Assembly (NCBI RefSeq): GCF_029051685.1
Contig: NZ_JAACFT010000014.1
Coordinates: 143,800-207,799, forward strand
Length of the DNA stretch: 64,000 bases
Direction: 5' to 3'
DNA from: Bradyrhizobium sp. CSA207
GTDB taxonomy: Bacteria > Pseudomonadota > Alphaproteobacteria > Rhizobiales > Xanthobacteraceae
The notes under the pieces were generated by a model. That model was not told where the DNA came from. It saw nothing but the letters and a program-made list of their open reading frames with translations, and ran no database searches. Positions 34,126 to 42,027 of the stretch are shown here, one piece after another. Within the stretch, counting starts at the first letter, position 1, and every line of letters starts with the position of its first letter. Both the position numbers and the translations under genes were made by a program.

Positions 34126-35091
34126 ATGGACGAACACCGGACTTACGGAGACGCTGTGGCTCACAGCCACGGCTTGGACCGCTCGCCGGCGCTGGTTACA
34201 CGTTCGTTGCCCAAGGCTCAGATCGGAATCACCAGGATCATCTGTGGTCCGGAGCATATCGGCATGAAAGCGACAATTCCGGCCGAGGACACGTTCATTG
34301 CCGCGCTTCACCTGACCGAAGTCGCGCACCACGAATTATGGAGCAACGGACGCCCCGTAATCTCGCAGGGTTACGCCGCCAATTCGCTCAGGATCGTGAA
34401 CCTTGGCGCCGAATTTGCGTCGTACGTCGGGAGCCCGCATGAGGCGCTATCGTTCTACATTCCTAGAAGCGTCCTCAACGATTTCACCGAAGAAGCCGGC
34501 AGTCCACCGGTCGTCGACCTGCACTGCAAGCCCGGCTTGGTCGATCCTGTCGTCGCCCATCTCGGAGCCGTCCTGCTGCCGGCCCTGGAGCGCCCAGCGG
34601 AAGCGTCTTCTCTGTTCGTCGATCATGTTACACTGGCGCTCGTTGCCCATCTCAGTAAGCGTTACGGAGGGGTCGTCCAACGCGAAACCGCCCGGCCCCG
34701 AGGACTCTCCCTGATTCAAAATCAGCGCGCGAAGGAGTATCTGGCGAGCAACCTCAGCGGCGACATCCTGGTGGCTGACGTCGCCAAGGCGTGCGGACTC
34801 TCACGCAATCACTTCATCCGGTCGTTTCGCATGACGACCGGCATGACGCCACACAGGTGGTTGCAGCTGCGCAGGATCGAACAGGCGAAGACGCTGTTGC
34901 TCGAATCTTCGATGGCGACCGCGGAGATCGCCGTCGATTGCGGATTTGCCGATCAGAGCCATCTGACGCGGGTGTTCACCCGGTTGGTGGGCATGCCACC
35001 GTCGGCCTGGCGCAGGGAACACAAGGGCCGGAAAACGATCGGATGCGTGACGTCGAACGGCAAACAAGGTTGGCCTGACGGACCGCAATAG
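34126..35091 (+). CDS. AraC-family transcriptional regulator
   Basis: 321 residues, ATG 34126; later in-frame starts (for example ATG 34264, GMKATIPAED) are possible since the first residues have no clear ribosome-binding site. The N-terminal sensor is of the AraC_binding_2 type (HLTEVAHHELWSNGRPV). The C-terminal DNA-binding region is clear: LSGDILVADVAKACGLSRNH and ATAEIAVDCGFADQSHLTRV, ending RREHKGRK. The target is unknown. It lies between the VOC relic and, convergently, the DUF1275 gene. An antisense open frame of similar length is a shadow. Confidence 0.87.
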   Translation: MDEHRTYGDAVAHSHGLDRSPALVTRSLPKAQIGITRIICGPEHIGMKATIPAEDTFIAALHLTEVAHHELWSNGRPVISQGYAANSLRIVNLGAEFASYVGSPHEALSFYIPRSVLNDFTEEAGSPPVVDLHCKPGLVDPVVAHLGAVLLPALERPAEASSLFVDHVTLALVAHLSKRYGGVVQRETARPRGLSLIQNQRAKEYLASNLSGDILVADVAKACGLSRNHFIRSFRMTTGMTPHRWLQLRRIEQAKTLLLESSMATAEIAVDCGFADQSHLTRVFTRLVGMPPSAWRREHKGRKTIGCVTSNGKQGWPDGPQ

Positions 35092-35151
35092 CAGCACCGG
35101 ACCTCTCGCCGCGCTGGGTGCGATGGCGCTCAGGCATCGTCACGGCCCCTC

Positions 35152-35832
35152 TCAGCCTGGCGCACGAAGAAATGGAGTGACCATTCCGAGAACCGGCGGA
35201 ACAACAAAGCACCAGACGCCGACATGCGCATACAGCAGAGCGGCGGTGGCGCAGCCCGCCGCGAAGACGGCTATGTTGGTCGACATAGCCAGCAGGCGCG
35301 CGCTGGGAGCGGACACATTTTCCGTTGTTGGTGCGTGCACCATATCGGCGAGATCGATCATGATCTGCGTCGTCGTTCCCGTCATCAATGTCGAGGGCGG
35401 CGCTGTCCCGAGATGAATTCGGTGGGCGGCGTTCTGGATCGCCATGGCAGCCACCAGGACCATGCCGGTGACGACCGCCTTCGAGGCGTCGCCATCGACG
35501 AACGGTCCGAGGCGGATCGCCAGTACCGCGCCGGCAACGAGGAAGACGACCTTCAGGCCGAGAATGATCGTCAGCGCAGGGCGGTTCAACCGCAAGAGCG
35601 CCGAACTTAAGAGGCGCGTCAGGATCACGACCGAGCAGAACACCGGAAGCGCCAGGAGTTTCGCCACCGCGCCCGACGTCCCAAACACCAGCGAGGCGCC
35701 GAGGGTGACGAAGTTTCCGGTGACGTGGGCTGTGAACAATCCCTGCATCGCGAGGAAACCGGCGGCGTCGACGAAGCCGGCGTTGAGGCTCAGCAGCAGC
35801 GGCAGCGTCGGCCTTGAGCTTGCGGCGGGCAT
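35152..35832 (-). CDS. YoaK/DUF1275 family membrane protein
   Basis: 226 residues, ATG 35832. Six hydrophobic helices with the DUF1275 hallmarks LPLLLSLNAGFVDAAGFLAM, FTAHVTGNFVTLGASLV and AAMAIQNAAHRIHL, where a conserved Asn pair surrounds the pore-like region. Function of the family is unknown; an integral inner-membrane transporter role is suspected. It is last in the minus-strand cluster running down from 41590, 24 bases after the porin gene. Confidence 0.88.
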   Translation of the reverse strand: MPAASSRPTLPLLLSLNAGFVDAAGFLAMQGLFTAHVTGNFVTLGASLVFGTSGAVAKLLALPVFCSVVILTRLLSSALLRLNRPALTIILGLKVVFLVAGAVLAIRLGPFVDGDASKAVVTGMVLVAAMAIQNAAHRIHLGTAPPSTLMTGTTTQIMIDLADMVHAPTTENVSAPSARLLAMSTNIAVFAAGCATAALLYAHVGVWCFVVPPVLGMVTPFLRAPG

Positions 35833-35856
35833 GATCGAACCTTCGCAGAACGACAG

Positions 35857-37287
35857 TTACAGGGCGTACTTCAGTTCGACCCCGACGTAGTCGCCGTCGT
35901 GACCGCCTGCCTGACGGATCGTGTTTCCGATCTTGTAGTGCACCGCTTCCAGCGCGCCGGCCAGGTTGGCGTTGAACCGATAGTCCACGCGCAATTGCCC
36001 GTAGGCGCCCGACCATGCACTGCCCTTGCCGGCCGTACCGGCGACCGGGATGTTGGGTTGCACGTAGATCGCATCCGCCGTGGTCTCGCGCCATTGGAAG
36101 CCTAGCGCGCCCATGACCGACAGGTTGGTCGCGGGCTTTACAGTCAAGGATGGCTTGACGTGGAAGAGATTGACGTAGCCTGTGAACCCAGCCAGCGTGA
36201 AGTAGTAGCCATTCGGAAACAGTGGATTGAAGGTCCCCAGAACGTTGTCGGCGGGATGATGGTCTCCCGAGGCAGCGTCAATCTGTAGGCCGAGCCGCGG
36301 CTGCCACGCGAATTGAGCGAACGTGTAGCCCGTGCGCGCTCCGACCGCCCAGGCGCCGATATCTTTGCCGCCGATTACGCCTGTCTGGCCCATTGCCTCG
36401 AGATCCCAATCGACATGGTTGAGATTCCCCGCGAACCGAACGTCAAACACGTTGCGCTTTTCGTTACCGCTGGCGTCGAGGTATTTTGCGTTGTCCTTCT
36501 GATAGAAGGAGTAGTAGGCGGACAGTTCGTTCGTCCCGAGGACCTGCCGCTCGACCCTGAGCGTGTGGAAGCGGAAATGGCTGTTCGATGTGTCATCGAA
36601 CGGATGTTGGAAATCGTATTGCACCGGTTGGCTCACGAACCCGATGAAGCGCCAGGGGCCGCTCTCCCAGTCGCCCCACACGGCGTCGAACGACTGCCGC
36701 ACGTTGGGACCGTCGCGGGACGAGACGAAACGTTGCAGGTCGAAGTCGAAGTCCTGCCGTCCAACCCGCGCCTTGAAGGTCCCAGCCTCGGTCGCGTTGA
36801 CGTAGGCGAGAAATCCGAGCCGCAGGTCGAGGGGGTCCTGGTCGACGGGCGTGGTGACGTTCTTGCCGAAGGCGCGATCGTCCTCGAACTGCAGGAACAG
36901 TTGCCAGTGCTCATCGAAATGGACATCGGCGTGAAACTGAAGACGCTGGATGACGTAGTTGTCGCTCTTCGTGCCACCTACGCCGAAGCCGGCGGCGTTG
37001 ACGCTTTCGAATCGCTCCCGCAGCGTCGCGCCGAACGACAAGTAGCTCTTCGGATCTCCCGGCATGATGGGGATGTATTTGATGGCGTCGAAAGGCTCGG
37101 TGCGCAGCTCCAGATTAGCCAGCGCCGACCAATCCTCCTGCCAGCGGTTGGTCTTGATGATGGGCCGCTGCGGCGCCGCATCGTCGGCCCAAGCTACCGC
37201 CGACGCCAATACCAGCCAGCAAACCGTCCAGAAAATCGTTCGCGGACGGCAGGTAGGCGCTTTCGATTGCGGCTCAACATGGGTCAT
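35857..37287 (-). CDS. Outer-membrane beta-barrel porin, alginate-export (AlgE-like) family
   Basis: About 476 residues from ATG 37287 (MTHVEPQS); an in-frame start at 37326 adds 13 residues. A signal peptide (RTIFWTVCWLVLASAVAWAD) is followed by alternating amphipathic strands and RLQFHADVHFDEHWQLFLQF, ARVGRQDFDFDLQRFVSSRD and WDLEAMGQTGVIGGKDI, features of the alginate_exp domain family. Despite the name, members in soil bacteria mainly appear beside catabolic genes and are thought to pass small organics. The last residue is Leu preceded by Ala; the terminal strand ends KYAL. Confidence 0.85.
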   Translation of the reverse strand: MTHVEPQSKAPTCRPRTIFWTVCWLVLASAVAWADDAAPQRPIIKTNRWQEDWSALANLELRTEPFDAIKYIPIMPGDPKSYLSFGATLRERFESVNAAGFGVGGTKSDNYVIQRLQFHADVHFDEHWQLFLQFEDDRAFGKNVTTPVDQDPLDLRLGFLAYVNATEAGTFKARVGRQDFDFDLQRFVSSRDGPNVRQSFDAVWGDWESGPWRFIGFVSQPVQYDFQHPFDDTSNSHFRFHTLRVERQVLGTNELSAYYSFYQKDNAKYLDASGNEKRNVFDVRFAGNLNHVDWDLEAMGQTGVIGGKDIGAWAVGARTGYTFAQFAWQPRLGLQIDAASGDHHPADNVLGTFNPLFPNGYYFTLAGFTGYVNLFHVKPSLTVKPATNLSVMGALGFQWRETTADAIYVQPNIPVAGTAGKGSAWSGAYGQLRVDYRFNANLAGALEAVHYKIGNTIRQAGGHDGDYVGVELKYAL

Positions 37288-37368
37288 CGGATGCCGGGAA
37301 CTGAGGCCTGTCGAGCCTAACGCCAAATTGGGACGCTCTGCGAGAGCAGGGAAGCCACAGCACTCGGC

Positions 37369-38262
37369 TCATTTCGACGCCGCGTGCAATTCGGCGACAT
37401 AACCGCCCGGAAACTGCACCAGCGCGATGTCACGGTGGTCCGAATTGAAGGCGTCGACTAGGACGGTGACGCCCGCGGCCTTTCCCTTGTCGAGCGTTTC
37501 GGCGAGGTTGGGGACCTCATACCCGGTCATCTCGCGCCCATAGGGGTAGGGGAGATGCCCGTCGGTCACCAGCACGGTCATCTTACCGAACACGGATTCA
37601 ATCCTTATGCGACGATAGGTGTCGCCGGCACGGCCGATCTCCACGCCGGGGGCGCGCCCGTTGTCAGATACGATTTTTCCGTGCGAGAAGCGCACAAAGC
37701 TCCTGACGAAGCCATCCGCCCGGTCTGGCGAAACATAGACGCGGTTTTCCGGCACGGTCTGGAACGCGTCGTAGTTGGGTTTGGTCGTATGCCAGTAAAT
37801 CTGCATGTTGATGCCGCCTGGCCACTGGATCACGGCATCGCGACCGATCGGGTCGGGGAATGGTGCGACGATGATGTCGGCACCCGTGGCGCGCGCAGCT
37901 TTGATGGCGGCGTCCATGTCGGCGACGAGGTATCCCGTCCGTTCCGCTCCAAAAGGATAGGGAATCGGGGTCTTGAAGCCGAACAGCGAGACGGTGCCGA
38001 CCGGCGTCTGGATCAGCTGCGACGTCGTGCTGCTTGGCGTCGGCGTCACGGTCGCGACCACCTGTTTGGTGCTTCGGCCGCCGAATGTGGACGTGAAACT
38101 CGCAACGAATTTATCGACATCGTCGGGCGCGACGTACACATGGGTCGTGTCGTATTGCGAGCCGACGCCAACCAGGGGCGCGGCGTCTCGCGCGCTGGCG
38201 ACGGAGGTGCCGGCCAGGGTGGCTATGGCAACGGCCGCGATGAGTGAGCAGAGGCGGACCAT
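37369..38262 (-). CDS. Exported VOC-family (glyoxalase-fold) protein
   Basis: About 297 residues from ATG 38262, which follows AAGGAGTCC; an upstream start at 38289 is less likely. A signal peptide (MVRLCSLIAAVAIATLAGTS with an Ala-x-Ala-Arg site) precedes two VOC modules: DTTHVYVAPDDVDKFVASF ... RTGYLVADMDAAIKAARATG, and NRVYVSPDRADGFVRSFVRF ... TGYEVPNLAETLDKGKAAGV. Typical glyoxalase metal ligands are partly retained. A periplasmic VOC enzyme is unusual; it may act on a substrate entering through the adjacent porin. Product unknown. Confidence 0.82.
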   Translation of the reverse strand: MVRLCSLIAAVAIATLAGTSVASARDAAPLVGVGSQYDTTHVYVAPDDVDKFVASFTSTFGGRSTKQVVATVTPTPSSTTSQLIQTPVGTVSLFGFKTPIPYPFGAERTGYLVADMDAAIKAARATGADIIVAPFPDPIGRDAVIQWPGGINMQIYWHTTKPNYDAFQTVPENRVYVSPDRADGFVRSFVRFSHGKIVSDNGRAPGVEIGRAGDTYRRIRIESVFGKMTVLVTDGHLPYPYGREMTGYEVPNLAETLDKGKAAGVTVLVDAFNSDHRDIALVQFPGGYVAELHAASK

Positions 38263-38314
38263 TTGCGGACTCCTTAGCGGTGGCGACAAACAAGCGGAGG
38301 GGAGATGAACTCGA

Positions 38315-38740
38315 TCACGTGCGTTCGCCCTCCGCCGCGTGGATCGAGACGATGATGAGGCCGGCTATGAGCCCGAGGTGTTCGAAGAACGCGTTCAGCG
38401 CCATGAAACGGTCGTGCCCGGTCAGGTGCCAGAAGTCATTTGCGGTCAGCATAGCGACGGCAGTCAGGACGCCCAGGCCTCCGGCCCCGAGCCAGACCAG
38501 CCGCCCGAGCATCACGAAGGCCGAACCGCCCAGTTCGACCACGATCGCAAGCGCTGCCCAGAGCCAGCCAGGATGCAGTCCGAAATGCTCCTGTTCGGCG
38601 ATCGCCGCGCTGAAGTCGGAGAGCTTCGTCAGGCCACCGATCAAGAAAGCCGAAACCAGAGCCAACCGCGCGGCAGGCCATATCAAGGGCGTCTCCAGGA
38701 TCGTATGTACCCAGCGTGGTGTATCGGTCTTCGCACCCAT
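38315..38740 (-). CDS. DoxX family membrane protein
   Basis: About 141 residues from ATG 38740, one base after the amidohydrolase stop (TGAGATG), showing coupling. Four hydrophobic helices: ARLALVSAFLIGGLTKLSDF (DoxX-type first helix), WLWAALAIVVELGGSAFVML, LGAGGLGVLTAVAMLTAN and FFEHLGLIAGLIIVSIHAA. Redox-linked membrane protein of unresolved role. The second DoxX protein of the window, it is only distantly similar to that at 14909. Confidence 0.85.
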   Translation of the reverse strand: MGAKTDTPRWVHTILETPLIWPAARLALVSAFLIGGLTKLSDFSAAIAEQEHFGLHPGWLWAALAIVVELGGSAFVMLGRLVWLGAGGLGVLTAVAMLTANDFWHLTGHDRFMALNAFFEHLGLIAGLIIVSIHAAEGERT

Positions 38741-38741
38741 C

Positions 38742-40619
38742 TCATACAGCCCAGCAGGCGCAACCAAGAGCGCCCCAGAAGCTTTTCAGATCCGAAATCG
38801 GGAGCTTCGCCGAATAGGCGCTCGCGTGGTCGTGGCCGTGGATCCCGCAGCGGTTGGTGCAACTGCATTGCGCGGCGGCCTGCATCCGCATCGCGGCAAC
38901 CGGTTCGGCCTCGGCGCACCATGCGGCGTACCCGCCGTAGCTGCGGACCGGCGACCAGTCGGGCATGGCGGGGGGCGGGGGCGGGGCGTCAAGGGATTTG
39001 AATTCACCCTTGGCGTAGACGATCTTGCCGCCGACCACCGTCAGATCGGACGTCGTGTCCGCGATTTCCGAATCCGCGCAGGAAAAGAAATCCCGGTCCG
39101 GAACGACAAGATCGGCGAACTGCCCCACTTCGATGCGACCCTTCTTGCCTTCTTCGTTGGAGAACCAGGTGACGTTCTCCGTCCACATCCGGAGCGCTGT
39201 CTCGCGGTCGAGGCAGTTGCGTTGCGGGGTGATGCGCAACCCCCCGACGGTCCGCCCCGTGACCAGCCAGGACAGCGACACCCAGGGATTATACGACGCA
39301 ACGCGCGTCGCGTCGGTCCCTGCCGAAGTCTTCACGCCCTTGGCCAGCATCTTGGCGACGGGCGGAGTCGCTTCCGCAGCTCCAAACCCGTAGCGTTCGA
39401 CGAAATATTCGCCCTGATAGGCCATGCGGTGCTGCACGGCGATGCCGCCGCCGAGCGCCGCGATTCGATCGATTGACTGATCAGAAATTGTTTCGGCGTG
39501 ATCGAAGAACCAGTGCAGGCCTTCGAGTGGCATGTCCTGGTTGACTTTCTCGAACACGTCGAGCGCCCGTGAAATGGTTTCGTCATAGGTCGCGTGGAGA
39601 CGCCACGGCCATTTGTTCTGGACCAGGATCCGGACCACCTCTTCCAGTTCGCCCTCCATCTCATGAGGCATGTCCGGACGCGGCGCCCGGAAATCCTCGA
39701 AATCGGCGGCCGAGAACACCAGCATCTCGCCCGCGCCGTTGTGGCGGAAGTAGTCGGTGCCCTGCTTGTACTTCGATGTCCTGGTCCAGTTCAGGAAGTC
39801 GTCCTTTTCACCCTTAGGCTTCTGGGTGAAGAGGTTGTAGGCGAGACGGATCGTGAGTTGCCTCTCGTCGCTGAGCTTCTGGATGACCGCATAGTCGTCC
39901 GGATAATTCTGAAAGCCGCCACCGGCGTCGATCGCGCCGGTGACGCCGAGACGATTCAACTCGCGCATGAAGTGCCGCGTCGAGTTGACCTGATACTCGA
40001 ACGGCAGCTTTGGCCCCTTGGCGAGCGTCGCGTAGAGGATATTTGCGTTCGGTTTGGCCAGCAGCAGTCCGGTTGGGTTGCCGTTGGCGTCGCGGAAGAT
40101 CTCGCCGCCCGGGGGTTCCGGTGTGTTCTTGCCGTAGCCGACCGCACGCAACGCTGCGCCATTGAGAATGGCGCGGTCATAGAGGTGGAGCAGGAAGACC
40201 GGAGTGTCCGGCGCGACGGCGTTGAGCTCGTCGATAGTCGGCAGGCGTTTCTCGACGAACTGATGTTCGGTAAAGCCACCGACCACGCGGACCCATTGTG
40301 GCGCCGGCGTGATTTCGACCTGTCGCTTCAGCATGCCCATGGCGTCGGCAAGCGACCTAACGCCGTCCCAGCGCAATTCGAGATTGAAGTTGAGACCGCC
40401 GCGGATGATGTGGAGATGGTTGTCGATCAGCCCCGGCAGCACGCGCTTCCCCTTGAGGTCGATCACCATGGTCGGGGGACCAGCGAGCTTCATCACCTCG
40501 CTGTCTTGGCCGACAGCGACAAACATGCCGTCCTTGATTGCGACCGCGCTGGCGGTTGGATTGCCGCGATCGAGCGTCGTGAACAGGCCATGGTGCAGAA
40601 TGAGATCGGGCGCGCTCAT
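38742..40619 (-). CDS. Metal-dependent amidohydrolase (YtcJ-like)
   Basis: 625 residues, ATG 40619 overlapping the XapX stop (ATGA). Amidohydrolase-superfamily landmarks: DLKGKRVLPGLIDNHLHIIR (His-x-His metal site in the first strand), RLHATYDETISRALDVFEKV, GLHWFFDHAETISDQS, KTSAGTDATR (catalytic Asp) and GQFADLVVPDRDFFSC. It is a large YtcJ/amidohydrolase_3 type hydrolase of unknown substrate. The last ~60 residues are an unusual extension including a Cys/His-rich stretch, CSCTNRCGIHGHDH, that could bind metal. It is in an operon with XapX and the YcaC-like hydrolase. Confidence 0.88.
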   Translation of the reverse strand: MSAPDLILHHGLFTTLDRGNPTASAVAIKDGMFVAVGQDSEVMKLAGPPTMVIDLKGKRVLPGLIDNHLHIIRGGLNFNLELRWDGVRSLADAMGMLKRQVEITPAPQWVRVVGGFTEHQFVEKRLPTIDELNAVAPDTPVFLLHLYDRAILNGAALRAVGYGKNTPEPPGGEIFRDANGNPTGLLLAKPNANILYATLAKGPKLPFEYQVNSTRHFMRELNRLGVTGAIDAGGGFQNYPDDYAVIQKLSDERQLTIRLAYNLFTQKPKGEKDDFLNWTRTSKYKQGTDYFRHNGAGEMLVFSAADFEDFRAPRPDMPHEMEGELEEVVRILVQNKWPWRLHATYDETISRALDVFEKVNQDMPLEGLHWFFDHAETISDQSIDRIAALGGGIAVQHRMAYQGEYFVERYGFGAAEATPPVAKMLAKGVKTSAGTDATRVASYNPWVSLSWLVTGRTVGGLRITPQRNCLDRETALRMWTENVTWFSNEEGKKGRIEVGQFADLVVPDRDFFSCADSEIADTTSDLTVVGGKIVYAKGEFKSLDAPPPPPAMPDWSPVRSYGGYAAWCAEAEPVAAMRMQAAAQCSCTNRCGIHGHDHASAYSAKLPISDLKSFWGALGCACWAV

Positions 40620-40903
40620 GAACGTTTCTCCTCAATGGCATTGGGCGCCAGCGTGGCGGTGTCCGCCTGGCGGCCAGGCAAAAGGCCAAAGATATGCGGG
40701 GCGCACTGTGCCTGCCGCCACGCGGCGGCGAGGCCGTTACCAGAAAGAAGCTGCTTGCCGACCGGAATAACCTGCTCGCCGATCAGGATGCCGAGCAGGC
40801 CAACCAGGGCCACGAGCGGCGGCGCCGGCGAGCGAACGTTGAGGAGGCTGTAGATGACGCCGACCAGAATGCCGGCGCCCGCCGATAACAGATAGATTTT
40901 CAT
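40616..40903 (-). CDS. XapX domain small membrane protein
   Basis: 95 residues from ATG 40903. The N-terminal two-helix XapX signature is unmistakable: MKIYLLSAGAGILVGVIYSL followed by PPLVALVGLLGILIGEQ. The C-terminal ~40 residues are soluble and variable. XapX proteins are named from association with xanthosine-type or related permease loci; their role is unknown. The stop overlaps the amidohydrolase start by four bases. Confidence 0.85.
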   Translation of the reverse strand: MKIYLLSAGAGILVGVIYSLLNVRSPAPPLVALVGLLGILIGEQVIPVGKQLLSGNGLAAAWRQAQCAPHIFGLLPGRQADTATLAPNAIEEKRS

Positions 40904-40936
40904 CGCCGATCTTCCCCGTTGCGAAGACAACGATCG

Positions 40937-41590
40937 TTATTCGGCAGCGTTCGCTCCGCCTTCCGAGGCGTGTTCGCCCAGCGCCCATTTCGAGAATCGG
41001 ACCTGGATGCCGTAGGGCGAATGCGCGCGCAGGATGTTCATGACGCCTTCGTAGGTTTCCGCGCGCGCCCAGTCCTGCTGGAGTTCGAACACATATTGAC
41101 AAGACGTGATCGGGATCGCACCGGCCTGCACTGCGCGATCCATCGAGCGGTTGTGTGCTTCGAGCGAAAGATCGCCGCAGGCGTCGGCAGCGATATAGAT
41201 TTCGTAGCCTTCCCTCAGCATGTCGATCGTTGGAAACATCACGCAGGCTTCGGTCCAAAGCCCGGCGATGACGAACTTCTTGCGTCCGGTCGCTGCGACC
41301 GCCTTGCGGAAACCGGCATCAAGCCACGAGTTCATGGAGGTGCGGTCGATGATGTCGTGGTTCGGGAACAGATCCGTCACCTCGGGCATGAAGGGACCGG
41401 AAAAGGAATCCTTGGCAACGGTGCTCAGCACCGTCGGTATCTTGAAGAGCTTCGCCGCCTTTGCGAGGATCTGGATGTTGTTGAAGACGACAATCCGGTC
41501 GTGCGACTGCACGCCCTGATACATTGCAGGCTGAAAGTCGATCAGGGCGATGGCGCTGTTTTGCGGGGTCAGCATTTCGAGCTTGGACAT
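40937..41590 (-). CDS. Isochorismatase-family hydrolase (YcaC-like)
   Basis: 217 residues from ATG 41590 after CCAGGAGACCAC; an in-frame extension to 41686 is unlikely. Cysteine-hydrolase triad candidates: Asp in IALIDFQPAMYQG, Lys in VAKDSFSG, and the nucleophile Cys in LWTEACVMFPTI preceded by VIAGLWT. YcaC-type enzymes are octameric hydrolases of unknown natural substrate, often next to XapX and amidohydrolase genes as here. This is the first gene of the minus-strand cluster. Confidence 0.9.
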   Translation of the reverse strand: MSKLEMLTPQNSAIALIDFQPAMYQGVQSHDRIVVFNNIQILAKAAKLFKIPTVLSTVAKDSFSGPFMPEVTDLFPNHDIIDRTSMNSWLDAGFRKAVAATGRKKFVIAGLWTEACVMFPTIDMLREGYEIYIAADACGDLSLEAHNRSMDRAVQAGAIPITSCQYVFELQQDWARAETYEGVMNILRAHSPYGIQVRFSKWALGEHASEGGANAAE

Positions 41591-42027
41591 TTGTGGTCTC
41601 CTGGCCGGATGCGCTATTTCGAGCCCAATGCGTCTCGTCCTTGTGCGGATGCGAGCGCGGTCTGTGATTAACGTCTGTAGGCCCAACCGTGAGATCCGGT
41701 CTTTGCTATAATTCGTGCAATTTGGACAAAATCGCTCCCCCGCATACGCGGCGTCATCGGAATTGCCATTGCCGACAAGTTACCGGCAGCGCCGAACTTC
41801 GATTTGCCGCCGCAAGGTGCCACGCGTCGGTCCCATTTTGGTGCCGATGTCTAATATAAGACCACTCATTGCCGCCCATCGTTCGCGCACGAACCGTGCT
41901 CTTGGTGGCTATGCAGCTGTGTGCTGGCGAGCTATGCTGCCGACGATACGACAATGGCGCTTCCACGATAAGCGATCTCGCGATGTAGCTGTCCCAAGCT
42001 AACGGCAGTAATTGAGGGAGGTGCGGC
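41591..42027. other. Divergent intergenic region
   Basis: 437 bases between the YcaC-like gene (minus) and the binding-protein gene (plus). It probably contains both promoters. A TATAAT occurs at 41705-41710 on the plus strand, without a clear -35 partner. The short open frames seen here have no ribosome-binding sites or family resemblance. Confidence 0.5.

Noticed and set aside
31538..40853. Several long antisense open frames (for example 31538-32644, 34976-36094, 36313-37320, 38244-39476, 39594-40853)
   Set aside because: They lie opposite well-supported genes, are extremely rich in Arg/Ala/Pro/Gly, lack ribosome-binding sites and have no family motifs; expected in GC-rich DNA.
41705..41710. 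TATAAT as a confident -10 promoter element
   Set aside because: No -35 sequence at proper spacing on either strand; sequence alone does not support a promoter call.
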